64,000 bases of DNA, taken from GM7GCV1 sp965221105 (GTDB lineage: Bacteria; Pseudomonadota; Gammaproteobacteria; Pseudomonadales; GM7GCV1). The DNA lies in the NCBI GenBank assembly GCA_965221105.1, contig OZ244871.1:1054001-1118000 (forward strand), given 5' to 3'. Positions 8,484-18,003 of this stretch are shown piece by piece. The translations under genes were made by a program, and so were the position numbers. The notes under the pieces are model-generated. The model was given only the letters and a program-made list of their open reading frames with translations. It ran no database searches and was not told the origin of the DNA. Position 1 is the stretch's first letter, and each line of letters opens with the position of its first letter.

Positions 8484-9107
8484 CATTGAAAAACAACGAA
8501 ACACGGTGCTGGGTGCGTGATTGTTCGCGGGATGGCTCATTTTTTGAGCCATCGCATAATGAGCGGTTTGTGTGCCTTCTTGATGAGCCACTCCCACCTT
8601 GGCGAGAAGCAAGGACGCGCCACGCAAGCTGGCGATAATGCCGTTGAGAAAATTTTCGCTGAGGGGAACCGCCTTAATGGCCCACTGTACCAACGTAAGT
8701 GCCAAAGGATCGGTGTATAGCCTTGAGGACTAAGGAGAGGCAGGTGTGTAACAGGTAGCAAAAATGGTCTGGGGTATATGAGAAGTCTGATTCGCCTTAC
8801 CCTTGTATTTCAAGTGGGTAGGGGTGCTTTTCAGGCATTCTCACCGTTCTGAAAATCAACGAACCACCTAACACACTGATTATCAATGTTTTTGTGATTG
8901 AAAGACGATTCTAAAATTGGCCGCGTTGAAACCTGCCCTGACCGGATTCAGGTGGCTACAAACACCAGCGAAAGGACTGTTCCTGGCAGGTTGCGGCTCC
9001 CATCCCCCTGGTGGATGTGTGCGGCTTGCCTGGCAAGCTGAGTTCCGGGTATGCGTTGAAAAAACTGAAGCTACTCACAGGGCTCCGGAACTGAGAGAAT
9101 CAATTTC
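8484..9107. other. Intergenic stretch without recognisable gene
   Basis: No convincing coding region on either strand. It holds an inverted repeat at 8531-8553 and a diffuse one near 8796-8822. Part of it may be debris of the flavoprotein gene truncated at 9108-9239. Confidence 0.6.
8531..8553 (+). terminator. Hairpin downstream of tRNA-Pro
   Basis: GATGGCTCA at 8531-8539 pairs with TGAGCCATC at 8545-8553 around a T-rich loop, 48 bases after the tRNA. No T-run follows the stem, so its role as an intrinsic terminator is uncertain. Confidence 0.4.
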
Positions 9108-9239
9108 ATGAAATACATCGTCATTGCCGCTGGGCTTTCCGGTCTTGCTGCGGCGCATCGTTTACGAGATGCTGGTCACCAGGTCATTGTTCTGGAAGCT
9201 GGCTCTGTGCCCGGCCAGCGGACTGGCATGTATCTCGCA
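9108..9239 (+). pseudogene. Truncated FAD/NAD(P)-binding oxidoreductase (N-terminus only)
   Basis: ATG 9108 begins MKYIVIAAGLSGLAAAHRL followed by GHQVIVLEAG, the dinucleotide-binding beta-alpha-beta of amine-oxidase-type flavoproteins (the usual first Gly of GxGxxG is Ala). After about 40 residues the similarity stops at the rapA 3' boundary; the remaining frame is antisense of rapA. An N-terminal stump left by a deletion. Confidence 0.6.
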
Positions 9240-12155
9240 CTAGACAAATATGACCATCCGCAGTGCGTCCAGGCTGGTCTCGATCTGACGCAGACTCGCG
9301 AGCGTTTTCTGTTGCTGCCGTTCCAGCACCTGAATTTCCTCGGGCCTGACTGCCGGATTTACCCGGCGGAGCTTTCTCAAGCGACCAATTTCGCGCCCAA
9401 GCTGGTCCTCCGCCGCATCCAAAGCCTCAGCGCGCATCTGTGTGACGCTGCCATCAGCCTGCTGTTGTGCAGCGCGAATCAGTCCCTTGAGTTCTGCACG
9501 CCTGGACTGCACCACCTGCCGTGCAGCAGACTTTTTGACCGGTTGCATGTGCCGCTCCACCAATTCTTCAGACAGGTTGTCGATGACCCGGCCAGACTGG
9601 TCAACGACCACGCGAATGCGCGATGCCGGGAGATATTGGCCAACCTGAAGTTGGCGGTGCTCGGGAGCCTCAAGCGCGAAAATGGACTCCAGCATCAGAC
9701 TGCCGGGCTTGATACCCTTAACTCTCATAGTCACCAGCGAGGTATTGCCCAGTTCTGAGTTGAGCACTGCATCCAGCATCGAAGCTGTCAGCGGGTGATC
9801 CCAGGTCAGAAACTCCATATCTTCCTGGGCCAGAGCCGTATCGCGATCATAGGTCAGTGTCAGACCATCATCAGGGAGCCCCCTCAGCGAGGCAGGCATG
9901 GCATCTGTAGGTCGAATGATCGCCGTGCCACTGGTCTGGGTCTCATACTCCAGGCCATACACATCTGCAAAGGCCTCCACAAAACCGGACAGTGCCGCCC
10001 TGTCCGCAGTACTGGCCTGTTCGCACAGCCGTTCAGCGATATGTGTACGGCAGGAATTGCGTTCCAGCAACCGATCCCGGCCAGCCCTGAGTTCCTGTTC
10101 ACGATCCTGTCGGTTCGCTGCGACCTCCTCTATGAACTCTCCAGACACTTCGCCAGACAGCATCATCTCATCCAGCGCCTCTCCCAGATCCTCAACGATT
10201 GCCGAGGCCACTGCAGAGGTGTGCTCGAAGGCATCCAGCCCCAGATGGTAGAAATCCGTCAGAGCCATTTGCGCTGTTCCCAGAACATGGGGCAGGTGAA
10301 TATTGATGGTGTCACGTTGTCCAATTCGGTCAAGGCGACCAATGCGCTGCTCCAGCAGGTCGGGGTTGGATGGCAGGTCAAAGAGGATTAGATGGTGAAC
10401 ACACTGGAAGTTGCGTCCCTCACTGCCAATCTCCGAACAGATCAGGCATTGGCCGCCATATTCTTCGTCAGCAAAGAATGCTGCCGCTCGGTCCCGCTCA
10501 ATAATGCTCATGTCTTCATGGAATACTGCGGCCTGGGCGCCAGTCGTCAGGCGCATCGCTTCAGCAAGATCCATGGCGGTTTCAGCCTGAGCAGCAATGA
10601 CCAGAACTTTCTCCGGCGCGAGTTGTTTGAGCAGATCAAACAGCCAGGATACCCTGGAATCCACCCTGGTCCAGGGCTGCGCGTCACTCCCGTGTGACGA
10701 AACCCAGGCCATCTCGGGCGTGAGAGCATCCCGCCAGGTGCCGGGATTCACAAGTCGCTGTCGGTATTCGGAATCCTCGGGCAACGCGAGGGCGTAACGA
10801 TGCAGTTTCCGCTCGGGAAATCCGGAGATCGTCGCACGAGTGTTGCGGAACAGGAGTCTGCCCGTACCATGGCGATCCAGAAGTTCCTCCACAAGGTGCT
10901 CTCTTCCGGTGACACTGGGAGTATCAGGGTTGTCTGCAGCATGATCAAATTCTATATCCAGTTGCCTCAGACGATCCCCAATCCCGGTGTCGAGGTGCGT
11001 CGGGCCTTCTGCGGAGCCTGAGCCAGCCTCCAGCGCCTCGACCAGATCGGCGATATCCCTGTAGTTCTGTTCCTCCTCCACATAGGCCTGGTAATCATGG
11101 AATCGTGCGGGATCGAGCAGTCTCAGCCGGGCAAAATGTCCCTCCCGGCCAAGTTGTTCGGGAGTCGCAGTTAACAACAGCACCGCAGGTGTCAGCGCAG
11201 CGAGCCGCTCAACCAGCAGGTAGTCCTGACTTGGCTGGCTGGCATCCCAGGCCAGATGATGAGCCTCATCGACAATCAACATATCCCAATCCGAGGACAG
11301 AACACAGCGTTCTGCATCCGCAACCTGATGGAACAGTTCCGGGCTGCACAGAACCAGCTGTTCATCGTCGAAAGGGTTGCACCGCACGCCGTGGTTTTCC
11401 GCACGGCCGTCCCCGTCAAAATCCATATCCGGCAGATCGCCGGTATCGGATTCGAACCTGCGTGGACCGAAAAGGCTGAAATGCAGATTAAAACGTCTGA
11501 GCATTTCCACCAGCCATTGGTTGAGCAGATGATCGGGAACAATCACGAGAACCCGCCGGGTAGTCCCGGCAATCAGGCGTGAATTCAGTATCAGACCGGC
11601 TTCGATGGTCTTGCCGAGACCAACTTCATCGGCCAGCAATACACGCGGCAACTGGCGGCGAGCGACTTCGTCGGCAATGTAGAGCTGGTGAGGGACAAGC
11701 CCGGTTCGACCACTGATCAGACCGCGCACAGGGGAATGCGCTATCTCGTCCTGCAGAAGACGCGCCCGCTGGCGCAGCAGGTATCGCTGGGGATTGTCAA
11801 TATGTCCGGCCAGCAGACGCTGATGCGCCCGGTTGATCTGGGTAAATTCGCTCAGCCTCATTTCGTGGACGCTGACCGGAGAACCTTGGGCATCCTCCCC
11901 CAGATAGGTAATCAGTCCGTCCGTTTCACTCTGCTCTTGAACCAGAAAGTCCAGACCCTCACGGGTTTTGAGCCGGTCGCCAGGCTCAAAGACGGCCCGA
12001 CTCAAAGCAGCGCTTCTGCGGGCGTAGGTGCGGGTTTCGGAAATAGCGGCAAAATCAATCCTCAGGGTGCGCTCATCCGCACCGACCAGAGTGCCCAGAC
12101 CCAGAGAGAGCTCTGCTTCGTTGATCCAGCGCTGACCGATGGATAGGGATTCCAA
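9240..12155 (-). CDS. rapA: RNA polymerase-associated ATPase RapA (HepA)
   Basis: Swi2/Snf2 translocase that binds RNA polymerase and helps its recycling. The 971 residues match the family length. Seen in order: N-terminal RNAP-binding Tudor-like region, helicase motif I LADEVGLGKTIEAGL (about residue 175), motif II VDEAHH, motif III LLTATPEQLG, motifs V/VI GSEGRNFQ and QRIGRLDRIGQ, then the long C-terminal domains. The gene is intact. Its 3' end abuts a truncated flavoprotein on the other strand, suggesting that a deletion removed the original downstream neighbour. Confidence 0.96.
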   Translation of the reverse strand: MESLSIGQRWINEAELSLGLGTLVGADERTLRIDFAAISETRTYARRSAALSRAVFEPGDRLKTREGLDFLVQEQSETDGLITYLGEDAQGSPVSVHEMRLSEFTQINRAHQRLLAGHIDNPQRYLLRQRARLLQDEIAHSPVRGLISGRTGLVPHQLYIADEVARRQLPRVLLADEVGLGKTIEAGLILNSRLIAGTTRRVLVIVPDHLLNQWLVEMLRRFNLHFSLFGPRRFESDTGDLPDMDFDGDGRAENHGVRCNPFDDEQLVLCSPELFHQVADAERCVLSSDWDMLIVDEAHHLAWDASQPSQDYLLVERLAALTPAVLLLTATPEQLGREGHFARLRLLDPARFHDYQAYVEEEQNYRDIADLVEALEAGSGSAEGPTHLDTGIGDRLRQLDIEFDHAADNPDTPSVTGREHLVEELLDRHGTGRLLFRNTRATISGFPERKLHRYALALPEDSEYRQRLVNPGTWRDALTPEMAWVSSHGSDAQPWTRVDSRVSWLFDLLKQLAPEKVLVIAAQAETAMDLAEAMRLTTGAQAAVFHEDMSIIERDRAAAFFADEEYGGQCLICSEIGSEGRNFQCVHHLILFDLPSNPDLLEQRIGRLDRIGQRDTINIHLPHVLGTAQMALTDFYHLGLDAFEHTSAVASAIVEDLGEALDEMMLSGEVSGEFIEEVAANRQDREQELRAGRDRLLERNSCRTHIAERLCEQASTADRAALSGFVEAFADVYGLEYETQTSGTAIIRPTDAMPASLRGLPDDGLTLTYDRDTALAQEDMEFLTWDHPLTASMLDAVLNSELGNTSLVTMRVKGIKPGSLMLESIFALEAPEHRQLQVGQYLPASRIRVVVDQSGRVIDNLSEELVERHMQPVKKSAARQVVQSRRAELKGLIRAAQQQADGSVTQMRAEALDAAEDQLGREIGRLRKLRRVNPAVRPEEIQVLERQQQKTLASLRQIETSLDALRMVIFV

Positions 12156-12308
12156 TGTGTGCCTCAGGATACCCGTCAGGCGCGCATGGTAAAGTAATTC
12201 AACTGGTGCAACCAGCGCGCGCGACGTCCGAAACTGATAGTTAGTGAGGAGTGGTCGTCCTGAAATACTCCTCGTGCGTCAGCCCCGTTTCGCGTTGCAT
12301 CACGCTCC

Positions 12309-13133
12309 TCAATCCCGCCCGTGAGGGAGTGAGGGGTGGGCGATCCAGCCTTCGAGCGAGTCGAGAGAATTGGGTACGCCGTAGTTGTCCTCTTTGCGTG
12401 TATATGCCCAGGCAGCCTGGGTAGCACAGAGCAGAGCATCCAGATGATCGCCGGTTGGATCATCGGCCAACTCAAGTGATGCGGAGAGGCGCAGGCCGTA
12501 TCTGGTGTGCAGGTCGCCGCTCAAAAGCGCGGCGAGTAGATCTTTTCTTGCTCGGTGCTGATCTCACGTCTGTTTCTTTTTTGTGTCCTGCTTATAACTG
12601 CGCCGTCCGATAAGCTGCCGAGCCAGTGCGCCCGGATAGGCTTCGATGGTCACGCGGTTGGGATCACCATCGTGCAGGCCGGGAATAGTGACGTTTGCTG
12701 CTCGCAGGCGCGGCGCGCCTTCATGGAACATCAGTCCGACCGGAGTGCCGTAAAGCTTTTGCGGGCTGATTGAGCCTGCGGTAATGTCCGTTTGTCTGCG
12801 GTGTTCCTTATCGCCGGGCTTTCTGTCATTTCTGTACTCATCGAGCACCTTCCGAAATTCTGATCTTGGCATTGAAGCAACATGGTCGACATAGCCTGAC
12901 CAGGTCTTCGGCCAGCCGATCGTCTCAATGAGTGTACGTGCCTGGCCGAATGGGAAATCTATTCCCGCGATCCAAGGGCCTTGTTGTCGCAATGCAGTTT
13001 CGAAGTCCTCAAAGCATGTCCATTCGATCAGATCGCCTGCGATCAAATGATCGGCTTCCAACCTGCACGAAACACAGGTCAGCGGTTTGCGCGCTGAGGG
13101 GCTGCTTGTGAAATCAATACCATAGATCTGCAT
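12309..13133 (-). pseudogene. DUF429 family protein interrupted by one in-frame TGA
   Basis: Start MQIYGIDFTSSPSARKP (ATG 13133) is the family's typical opening. Conserved blocks follow: GPWIAGIDFPFGQ, GDKEHRRQTD, SPQKLYGTPVGLMF, EAYPGALARQLIG. The frame then ends at TGA 12564-12566 after KKKQT. The same frame continues without shift as DQHRARKDLLAALLSG and the usual DUF429 C-terminus (DDPTGDHLDALLCATQAAWA ... LEGWI) to the stop at 12309. One CGA to TGA transition would explain it. DUF429 proteins have a predicted RNase H-like fold; their role is unknown. Confidence 0.75.
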
Positions 13134-13206
13134 CTCGACACTTTTGTGTCCTGTATATTTAGTCCGATACGACGAGTTGCCCACCAATCACGAGTGCCGC
13201 CAGATA

Positions 13207-13443
13207 TCAGTCCTGTTTGGACTCCCACACACGGACGGAACGGACGACTGCATCACCACTGGCCACCGTTTCACACTTTGAGAGGTCACCACCGCAAAAT
13301 TCACATCTGTGGTTCTCCTGACCCAGAGCGGCACCCACGCCGCCACAGGAACCCGATATGGGGCGTCGTCCAAGCAGCACGCCGATCGACATGGCTGCGG
13401 TGATCAGTACCAGCACACACAAGGCCAACACGAATGTCTGCAT
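13207..13443 (-). CDS. nqrM: Na+-NQR maturation factor NqrM (DUF539)
   Basis: Small membrane-anchored protein of 78 residues needed to mature the Na+-translocating NADH:quinone reductase, probably by delivering iron to NqrD/NqrE. One N-terminal transmembrane segment (FVLALCVLVLITAAMSIGVLL), then GRRPISGSCGG and C-x2-C-type cysteines (CEFCGGDLSKC). It follows nqrF in the same orientation after 30 bp. ATG 13443 is preferred over 13452 because it gives the usual MxxF start. No apbE flavin transferase gene is present beside the operon. Confidence 0.92.
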   Translation of the reverse strand: MQTFVLALCVLVLITAAMSIGVLLGRRPISGSCGGVGAALGQENHRCEFCGGDLSKCETVASGDAVVRSVRVWESKQD

Positions 13444-13473
13444 AGTATCCACCCCGTCACTCAGTGTGCGAAG

Positions 13474-14706
13474 CTACCCACCAAAATCATCCAGCATGAT
13501 GTTTTCGCGCTCAACACCAAGTTCGAGAAGCATGCTGATACAGGCGGAATTCATCATGGGCGGTCCACATAGATAATACTCGCAATCCTCCGGATTGGGA
13601 TGATCCCCGAGATAGTTTTCGTAAAGCACTCGATGAATAAAACCGGTCAGCCCTGTCCAGTTGTCTTCCGGCAGCGGCTCAGAGAGCGCCAGATGCCATT
13701 CAAAATTTGGGTGTTCTTCTGCAAGCTGATCATACTCCTCGATGTAAAAGCATTCTCTCAGGCTCCGGGCACCATACCAGAAACTGATCTTCCGATGGCT
13801 GTTGAGGCGGCGCAACTGGTCAAAAATATGTGACCTCATTGGTGCCATACCCGCTCCCCCACCGATAAATACCATCTCGGCATCTGTATCGCGAGCAAAG
13901 AATTCGCCAAAAGGGCCAAACACCTTAACTTTATCGCCCAGCTTCAGGTTGAACACATAGGAAGACATTAACCCGGGCGGCAACTCCTTTTTTTGAGGTG
14001 GTGGTGTCGCGACCCGAATATTGAATTTGACAATCCCCTTTTCTTCGGGATAGTTCGCCATGGAATAGGCGCGGATAACCGGCTCTCTGCTGGTCGACTC
14101 AAGGCCAAACAGGCCATACTGTTCCCAGTCAGTGCGGTATTCTTCCTCCACATCGAAGTCCGCGTATTTAACCGTTCCGGGAGGTCGTTCAAGCTGCACA
14201 TAGCCACCCGCACGAAAATCGACGTTTTCCCCTTCGGGAAGCTTCAACGTGAGTTCCTTGATAAAGGTGGCCACATTGGGATTGGAGACAACCTCACACT
14301 CCCATTCCTTGACACCAAAAACCTCGTCTTCGACTTCGACGTCCATATCCTGCTTGACGGGCGTCTGACAGGACAGGCGCCAGCCCTGAGCAATCTCGCG
14401 TGGCGTAAAGTGAGTTTCCTCGGTGGACAAAATTCCTCCGCCACCCGACTTCACCACACATTTGCACTGGGCACAGGTGCCCCCTCCACCGCAGGCAGAT
14501 GCCAGAAACAATTCTGCGTCCGCCAGGGTGCCAAGAAGTTTGCCCCCGGCCGGAACACTGATGCTCCTTTCCCCGTTGATCCTGATGGTCACATCACCCG
14601 TGCTGACCAACCGGTTGCGCGCAACCAGAATCACGCCCACCAACAAGAGGACGATGGCGGTGAACATGGCGACACCGACAACAATGGTCAACGCGGACAC
14701 ATCCAT
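13474..14706 (-). CDS. nqrF: Na+-NQR subunit F (NADH dehydrogenase, FAD/2Fe-2S)
   Basis: Entry subunit that oxidises NADH. N-terminal membrane helix (LTIVVGVAMFTAIVLLLVGV), 2Fe-2S domain with CGGGGTCAQCKC and the distal LSC, FAD-binding RAYSMANYP, and an NAD(P)-binding C-terminal domain (FIGGGAGMAPMRSH, YLCGPPMM). 410 residues, full length. Last structural gene of nqrABCDEF, with nqrM next. Confidence 0.97.
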   Translation of the reverse strand: MDVSALTIVVGVAMFTAIVLLLVGVILVARNRLVSTGDVTIRINGERSISVPAGGKLLGTLADAELFLASACGGGGTCAQCKCVVKSGGGGILSTEETHFTPREIAQGWRLSCQTPVKQDMDVEVEDEVFGVKEWECEVVSNPNVATFIKELTLKLPEGENVDFRAGGYVQLERPPGTVKYADFDVEEEYRTDWEQYGLFGLESTSREPVIRAYSMANYPEEKGIVKFNIRVATPPPQKKELPPGLMSSYVFNLKLGDKVKVFGPFGEFFARDTDAEMVFIGGGAGMAPMRSHIFDQLRRLNSHRKISFWYGARSLRECFYIEEYDQLAEEHPNFEWHLALSEPLPEDNWTGLTGFIHRVLYENYLGDHPNPEDCEYYLCGPPMMNSACISMLLELGVERENIMLDDFGG

Positions 14707-14724
14707 AGTGGTCGAAGTTCTCCG

Positions 14725-15339
14725 CTAGATATCTATGCCGCCGAAAGACATGAACCCGAGGGACATCAGGCCAACGGTTATGAATACGATGCCCAGACCC
14801 TCAAGGCCTTTGGGAACATCGCTGTACTTGAGCTTCTCACGAATGCCTGCCAGAGCAACAATGGCCAGCGCCCAGCCGGTGCCCGCACCCAGGCCATAGA
14901 CAGCACTCTCCGCGAGGTTGTAGTCCCGCTCCACCATGAAGAGGCTGGCACCCAGAATGGCGCAGTTCACTGTAATAAGCGGCAGAAACACGCCCAGGGC
15001 GCTGTACAGAACCGGCACAAAACGATCCAGAAACATCTCAAGTATCTGCACCATTGCTGCGATCACGCCAATATAGCTGAGCAGCCCCAGGAACCGTAAA
15101 TCAATAGTACCGAAACTGGTACTGATCCAGCTGAGCGCACCCTGATCGAGCAACAGCTTGAGAATAAGGTTGTTGAGCGGCACGGTAATACCCACAACCA
15201 CAATAACAGCGATCCCCAGGCCAATTGCGGCATTGACTTTTTTTGAGATCGCCAGAAATGTGCACATCCCGAGAAAAAAGGACAGTGCCATATTCTCGAC
15301 AAATATCGAACGTATAAAGAGACCGAGATAGTATTCCAT
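14725..15339 (-). CDS. nqrE: Na+-NQR subunit E
   Basis: Integral membrane subunit, 204 residues with six predicted helices and the paired cysteine-containing half-helices that hold Fe with NqrD. Start MEYYLGLFIRSIFVENMAL is the family opening. Its ATG overlaps the nqrD stop by four bases (ATGA), indicating translational coupling. Confidence 0.96.
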   Translation of the reverse strand: MEYYLGLFIRSIFVENMALSFFLGMCTFLAISKKVNAAIGLGIAVIVVVGITVPLNNLILKLLLDQGALSWISTSFGTIDLRFLGLLSYIGVIAAMVQILEMFLDRFVPVLYSALGVFLPLITVNCAILGASLFMVERDYNLAESAVYGLGAGTGWALAIVALAGIREKLKYSDVPKGLEGLGIVFITVGLMSLGFMSFGGIDI

Positions 15340-16004
15340 CAGTGTGCGCCTCCGTGAGCCAGTGTTGAGGCCCCGGTATTGGAACATATTTTGAAGTCCG
15401 GTTCCTCATTCTGCTCTGGTTTCCACTCGCGCAACGCCCAAATAAACAGACCAATCAGGAAGAAGGCGCTGGGTGGTAACAACAGCATGCCGTTGTTGAC
15501 ATACACCTCAGGCATGATCTGAATTCCGTAGAGGGTTCCCGAGCCAAACAGCTCGCGCACCACAGCGACCGCAATGAGCACCACGCTGTACCCCAATCCA
15601 TTGCCGATGCCATCAATAAAGCTCATACCGGGTGGGTTTTTCATGGCAAAGGCCTCTGCCCGGCCCATCACGATACAGTTGGTGATAATCAGGCCGACAA
15701 ACACCGACAGTTGCTTACTGATATCGTAGGCTACCGCCTTGAGGATCTGATCAACACAGATCACCAGGGACGCAATAATGGTCATCTGGACAATGATACG
15801 AATGCTCTTTGGGATAACCCGCCTGATCAGTGATACAAAGAGGTTCGCGAAACCGGCTACAGAGGTGAGCGCAATACACATCACCAGAGTGACCTCCAGG
15901 CTCGAAGTGACCGCCAGGGCCGAGCAAACCCCCAGAATCTGCAGGGCAATAGGATTGTTATTGAATATTGGTGCGACCAATACATCCCTGACTGCATGTG
16001 CCAT
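15339..16004 (-). CDS. nqrD: Na+-NQR subunit D
   Basis: Integral membrane subunit of 221 residues, paralogous to NqrE (LFVSLIRRVIPKSIRIIVQM, then IGLIITNCIVMGRAEAFA-like region). It starts two bases before the nqrC stop region ends and overlaps nqrE by ATGA. Part of the ion-conducting membrane core. Confidence 0.96.
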   Translation of the reverse strand: MAHAVRDVLVAPIFNNNPIALQILGVCSALAVTSSLEVTLVMCIALTSVAGFANLFVSLIRRVIPKSIRIIVQMTIIASLVICVDQILKAVAYDISKQLSVFVGLIITNCIVMGRAEAFAMKNPPGMSFIDGIGNGLGYSVVLIAVAVVRELFGSGTLYGIQIMPEVYVNNGMLLLPPSAFFLIGLFIWALREWKPEQNEEPDFKICSNTGASTLAHGGAH

Positions 16005-16006
16005 GG

Positions 16007-16807
16007 CTATGCCCTCCCGGCCTTCAGATTGGTGAGATATCCGGCAAAGCCGTGCTCACCGAGCCAAAACCGAATAAGGTTATCAATACCCCGGGTGGTC
16101 AGCGTGGCACCGGCCAGCCCATCAATCTGGTGAGTCTCCTCCGGATTACCGGGCACGACCGTGCCCTTGATAACCTCAATAGCCAGTCGACCAGAGCTGT
16201 ACACCTGTTTGCCGATCCAGCTGGATTTCCACTCCGGATTGTCGATCTCACCGCCGAGCCCAGGGGTCTCCCCATGAGCAAAGAATCCGATACCAGCCAC
16301 GGTCGACATGTCTTTTTCCAGTGCAACAAAGCCCTGCATGGTTGACCAGAGGCCGTAGCCACGAATTGGCAGAATCACCTTGTCGAGCTGCCCTGCACTA
16401 TCATCAATCAGATAGACCACCGAAAAGTTTTCACGCCGTCCGATCTTGGCGAGATCATCAGCACCCAGATCAGCGAAGCTGGAGGACAGGTCGCCAGCAG
16501 TCTTGGCTGCACTGAGGTGATCGTAGGAAGCAGGATCTACCTCCTCCGTGTAGCGACCTGTGCGCAAATCCACAACCTGGGTGCGCACGGATTCAAATTG
16601 CTCCCCCACAGATCTTTCCGGATCGTACAGCCCGGCGGCAGCCAGAATATTCATTTGCCGATCGCGCTCAATATTGGCGTCCTGGGCGGGCTTGAGGGCT
16701 ACGGCAGCACTGGACACTACGATGGCGCAGGCCAGACAGACGCAAAAAGCGACCAGAAGGGTGCCAAAGACAGAGTCCTTGTCAAAACCCCTTTCGTTGT
16801 CAGACAC
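16007..16807 (-). CDS. nqrC: Na+-NQR subunit C (covalent FMN)
   Basis: Membrane-anchored periplasmic flavoprotein. GTG 16807 is chosen because VSDNERGFDKDSVFGTLLVAF matches the usual short N-terminus before the membrane helix, and it overlaps the nqrB stop by 8 bases. The flavinylation motif is DGLAGATLTTRG near the C-terminus, with the acceptor Thr in GATLT. Modification needs ApbE, not encoded here. Confidence 0.94.
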   Translation of the reverse strand: MSDNERGFDKDSVFGTLLVAFCVCLACAIVVSSAAVALKPAQDANIERDRQMNILAAAGLYDPERSVGEQFESVRTQVVDLRTGRYTEEVDPASYDHLSAAKTAGDLSSSFADLGADDLAKIGRRENFSVVYLIDDSAGQLDKVILPIRGYGLWSTMQGFVALEKDMSTVAGIGFFAHGETPGLGGEIDNPEWKSSWIGKQVYSSGRLAIEVIKGTVVPGNPEETHQIDGLAGATLTTRGIDNLIRFWLGEHGFAGYLTNLKAGRA

Positions 16808-18002
16808 GGGCGAGCCTCCGTTTAATATTGGCCTGGACCACAAAGTGGTCAATGAGGGGTGCAAACAGATTTGCGAACAGAATCGCCAGCATCATGCCTT
16901 CAGGGAAGGCCGGATTGACAACCCGTATCAGTACACACATAAAGCCAATCAGTATACCAAACCACCAGCGCCCGGCATGGGTCATACTCGCCGATACGGG
17001 ATCGGTTGCCATAAAGATCATGCCGAAGGCGAAACCACCAAGTACCAGATGCCAGTGGAACGGCATACTGAACATAAAGTTGGAATCACTGCCGATCATA
17101 GTAAACATGGTCGCAGTCAGGGCCATGCCGATGAAGGTGCCCGCAACAATCCGCCAGCTGGCGATCCCCATGATCAACAGTGCGGCACCACTCAGCAGAA
17201 TCAGGAAAGTCGAGGTCTCACCGACAGATCCCTGCATCACTCCAAAGAACCCGTCCCACCAGGTCATTTGGCTGTAGACGGCATCCATACCCTGTTGCTG
17301 CGCAACGCTGAGCATGGTGGCACCGGAAAAACCATCCACCGCCGTCCAGACAGCATCTCCGCTCATGGCTGCGGGATAGGCAAAATACAGGAAGGCCCGC
17401 CCGGTCAGAGCCGGGTTGAGGAAATTCTTGCCGGTGCCGCCGAATACTTCCTTGCCGATGACAATGCCAAAGCTGATACCCAGAGCGACCATCCAGAGCG
17501 GCAGGTTTGGCGGGCAGGTGAGCGCGAAGAGCACCGAGGATACAAAAAATCCCTCATTGATTTCATGTCCTCTGATCACGGCAAAGAGCATTTCCCAAAC
17601 GCCACCCACAATAAAGGTAACTGCGTAGATTGGGATAAAGAAGACAGCTCCGTACCAGAGGTTGTCCCAGATACTGTTTGGGTCATGCCCTGCCAGCAGA
17701 CTGATAAACAACTCGTGCCAGGTGCCGCTGCCAGTGACCCCTGGGGTCGCGGCAATAAAGGTATTGGCCTGAAAGCCGAGATTCCACATACCGAAAAACA
17801 TGGCCGGGAATGTGCAGGCCCACACAGTAATCATGATCCGCTTGAGATCAATACCATCCCGGACATGCGACGCTGCCGTCGTCTGCTTGTCAGGCATGTA
17901 GAAGATGGTGTCCACCATCTCATAAAGAGCGTACCAGCGTTGCAGTTTGCCGCCTTCCTCAAAATGAGATGAGACACTGTCCAGCATCGTTCGCAGACTC
18001 AC
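16800..18002 (-). CDS. nqrB: Na+-NQR subunit B (covalent FMN, riboflavin)
   Basis: Largest membrane subunit, about 400 residues and ten helices. GTG 18002 is chosen: VSLRTMLDSVSSHFEEGGKL aligns with the family start M-x-L-x-x-x-L-D, one base after the nqrA stop. The FMN attachment motif SGATMLS is seen in DGFSGATMLSVAQQ. The C-terminal region includes the ATDPVSASMTHAGRWWFG block. Confidence 0.94.
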   Translation of the reverse strand: MSLRTMLDSVSSHFEEGGKLQRWYALYEMVDTIFYMPDKQTTAASHVRDGIDLKRIMITVWACTFPAMFFGMWNLGFQANTFIAATPGVTGSGTWHELFISLLAGHDPNSIWDNLWYGAVFFIPIYAVTFIVGGVWEMLFAVIRGHEINEGFFVSSVLFALTCPPNLPLWMVALGISFGIVIGKEVFGGTGKNFLNPALTGRAFLYFAYPAAMSGDAVWTAVDGFSGATMLSVAQQQGMDAVYSQMTWWDGFFGVMQGSVGETSTFLILLSGAALLIMGIASWRIVAGTFIGMALTATMFTMIGSDSNFMFSMPFHWHLVLGGFAFGMIFMATDPVSASMTHAGRWWFGILIGFMCVLIRVVNPAFPEGMMLAILFANLFAPLIDHFVVQANIKRRLARV

Positions 18003-18003
18003 C

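Noticed and set aside
8423..8638. 71-codon frame starting in the tRNA
   Set aside because: Begins within tRNA-Pro and has no coding features.
8407..9107. tRNA-Pro as attachment site of a genomic island
   Set aside because: No integrase gene and no repeat of the tRNA 3' end was found in the window.
13993..15099. 368-codon plus-strand frame over nqrF/nqrE
   Set aside because: Antisense shadow of two well-conserved Nqr genes; no recognisable protein pattern.
16560..17972. 470-codon plus-strand frame over nqrC/nqrB
   Set aside because: Antisense shadow; composition and lack of motifs show it is not coding.
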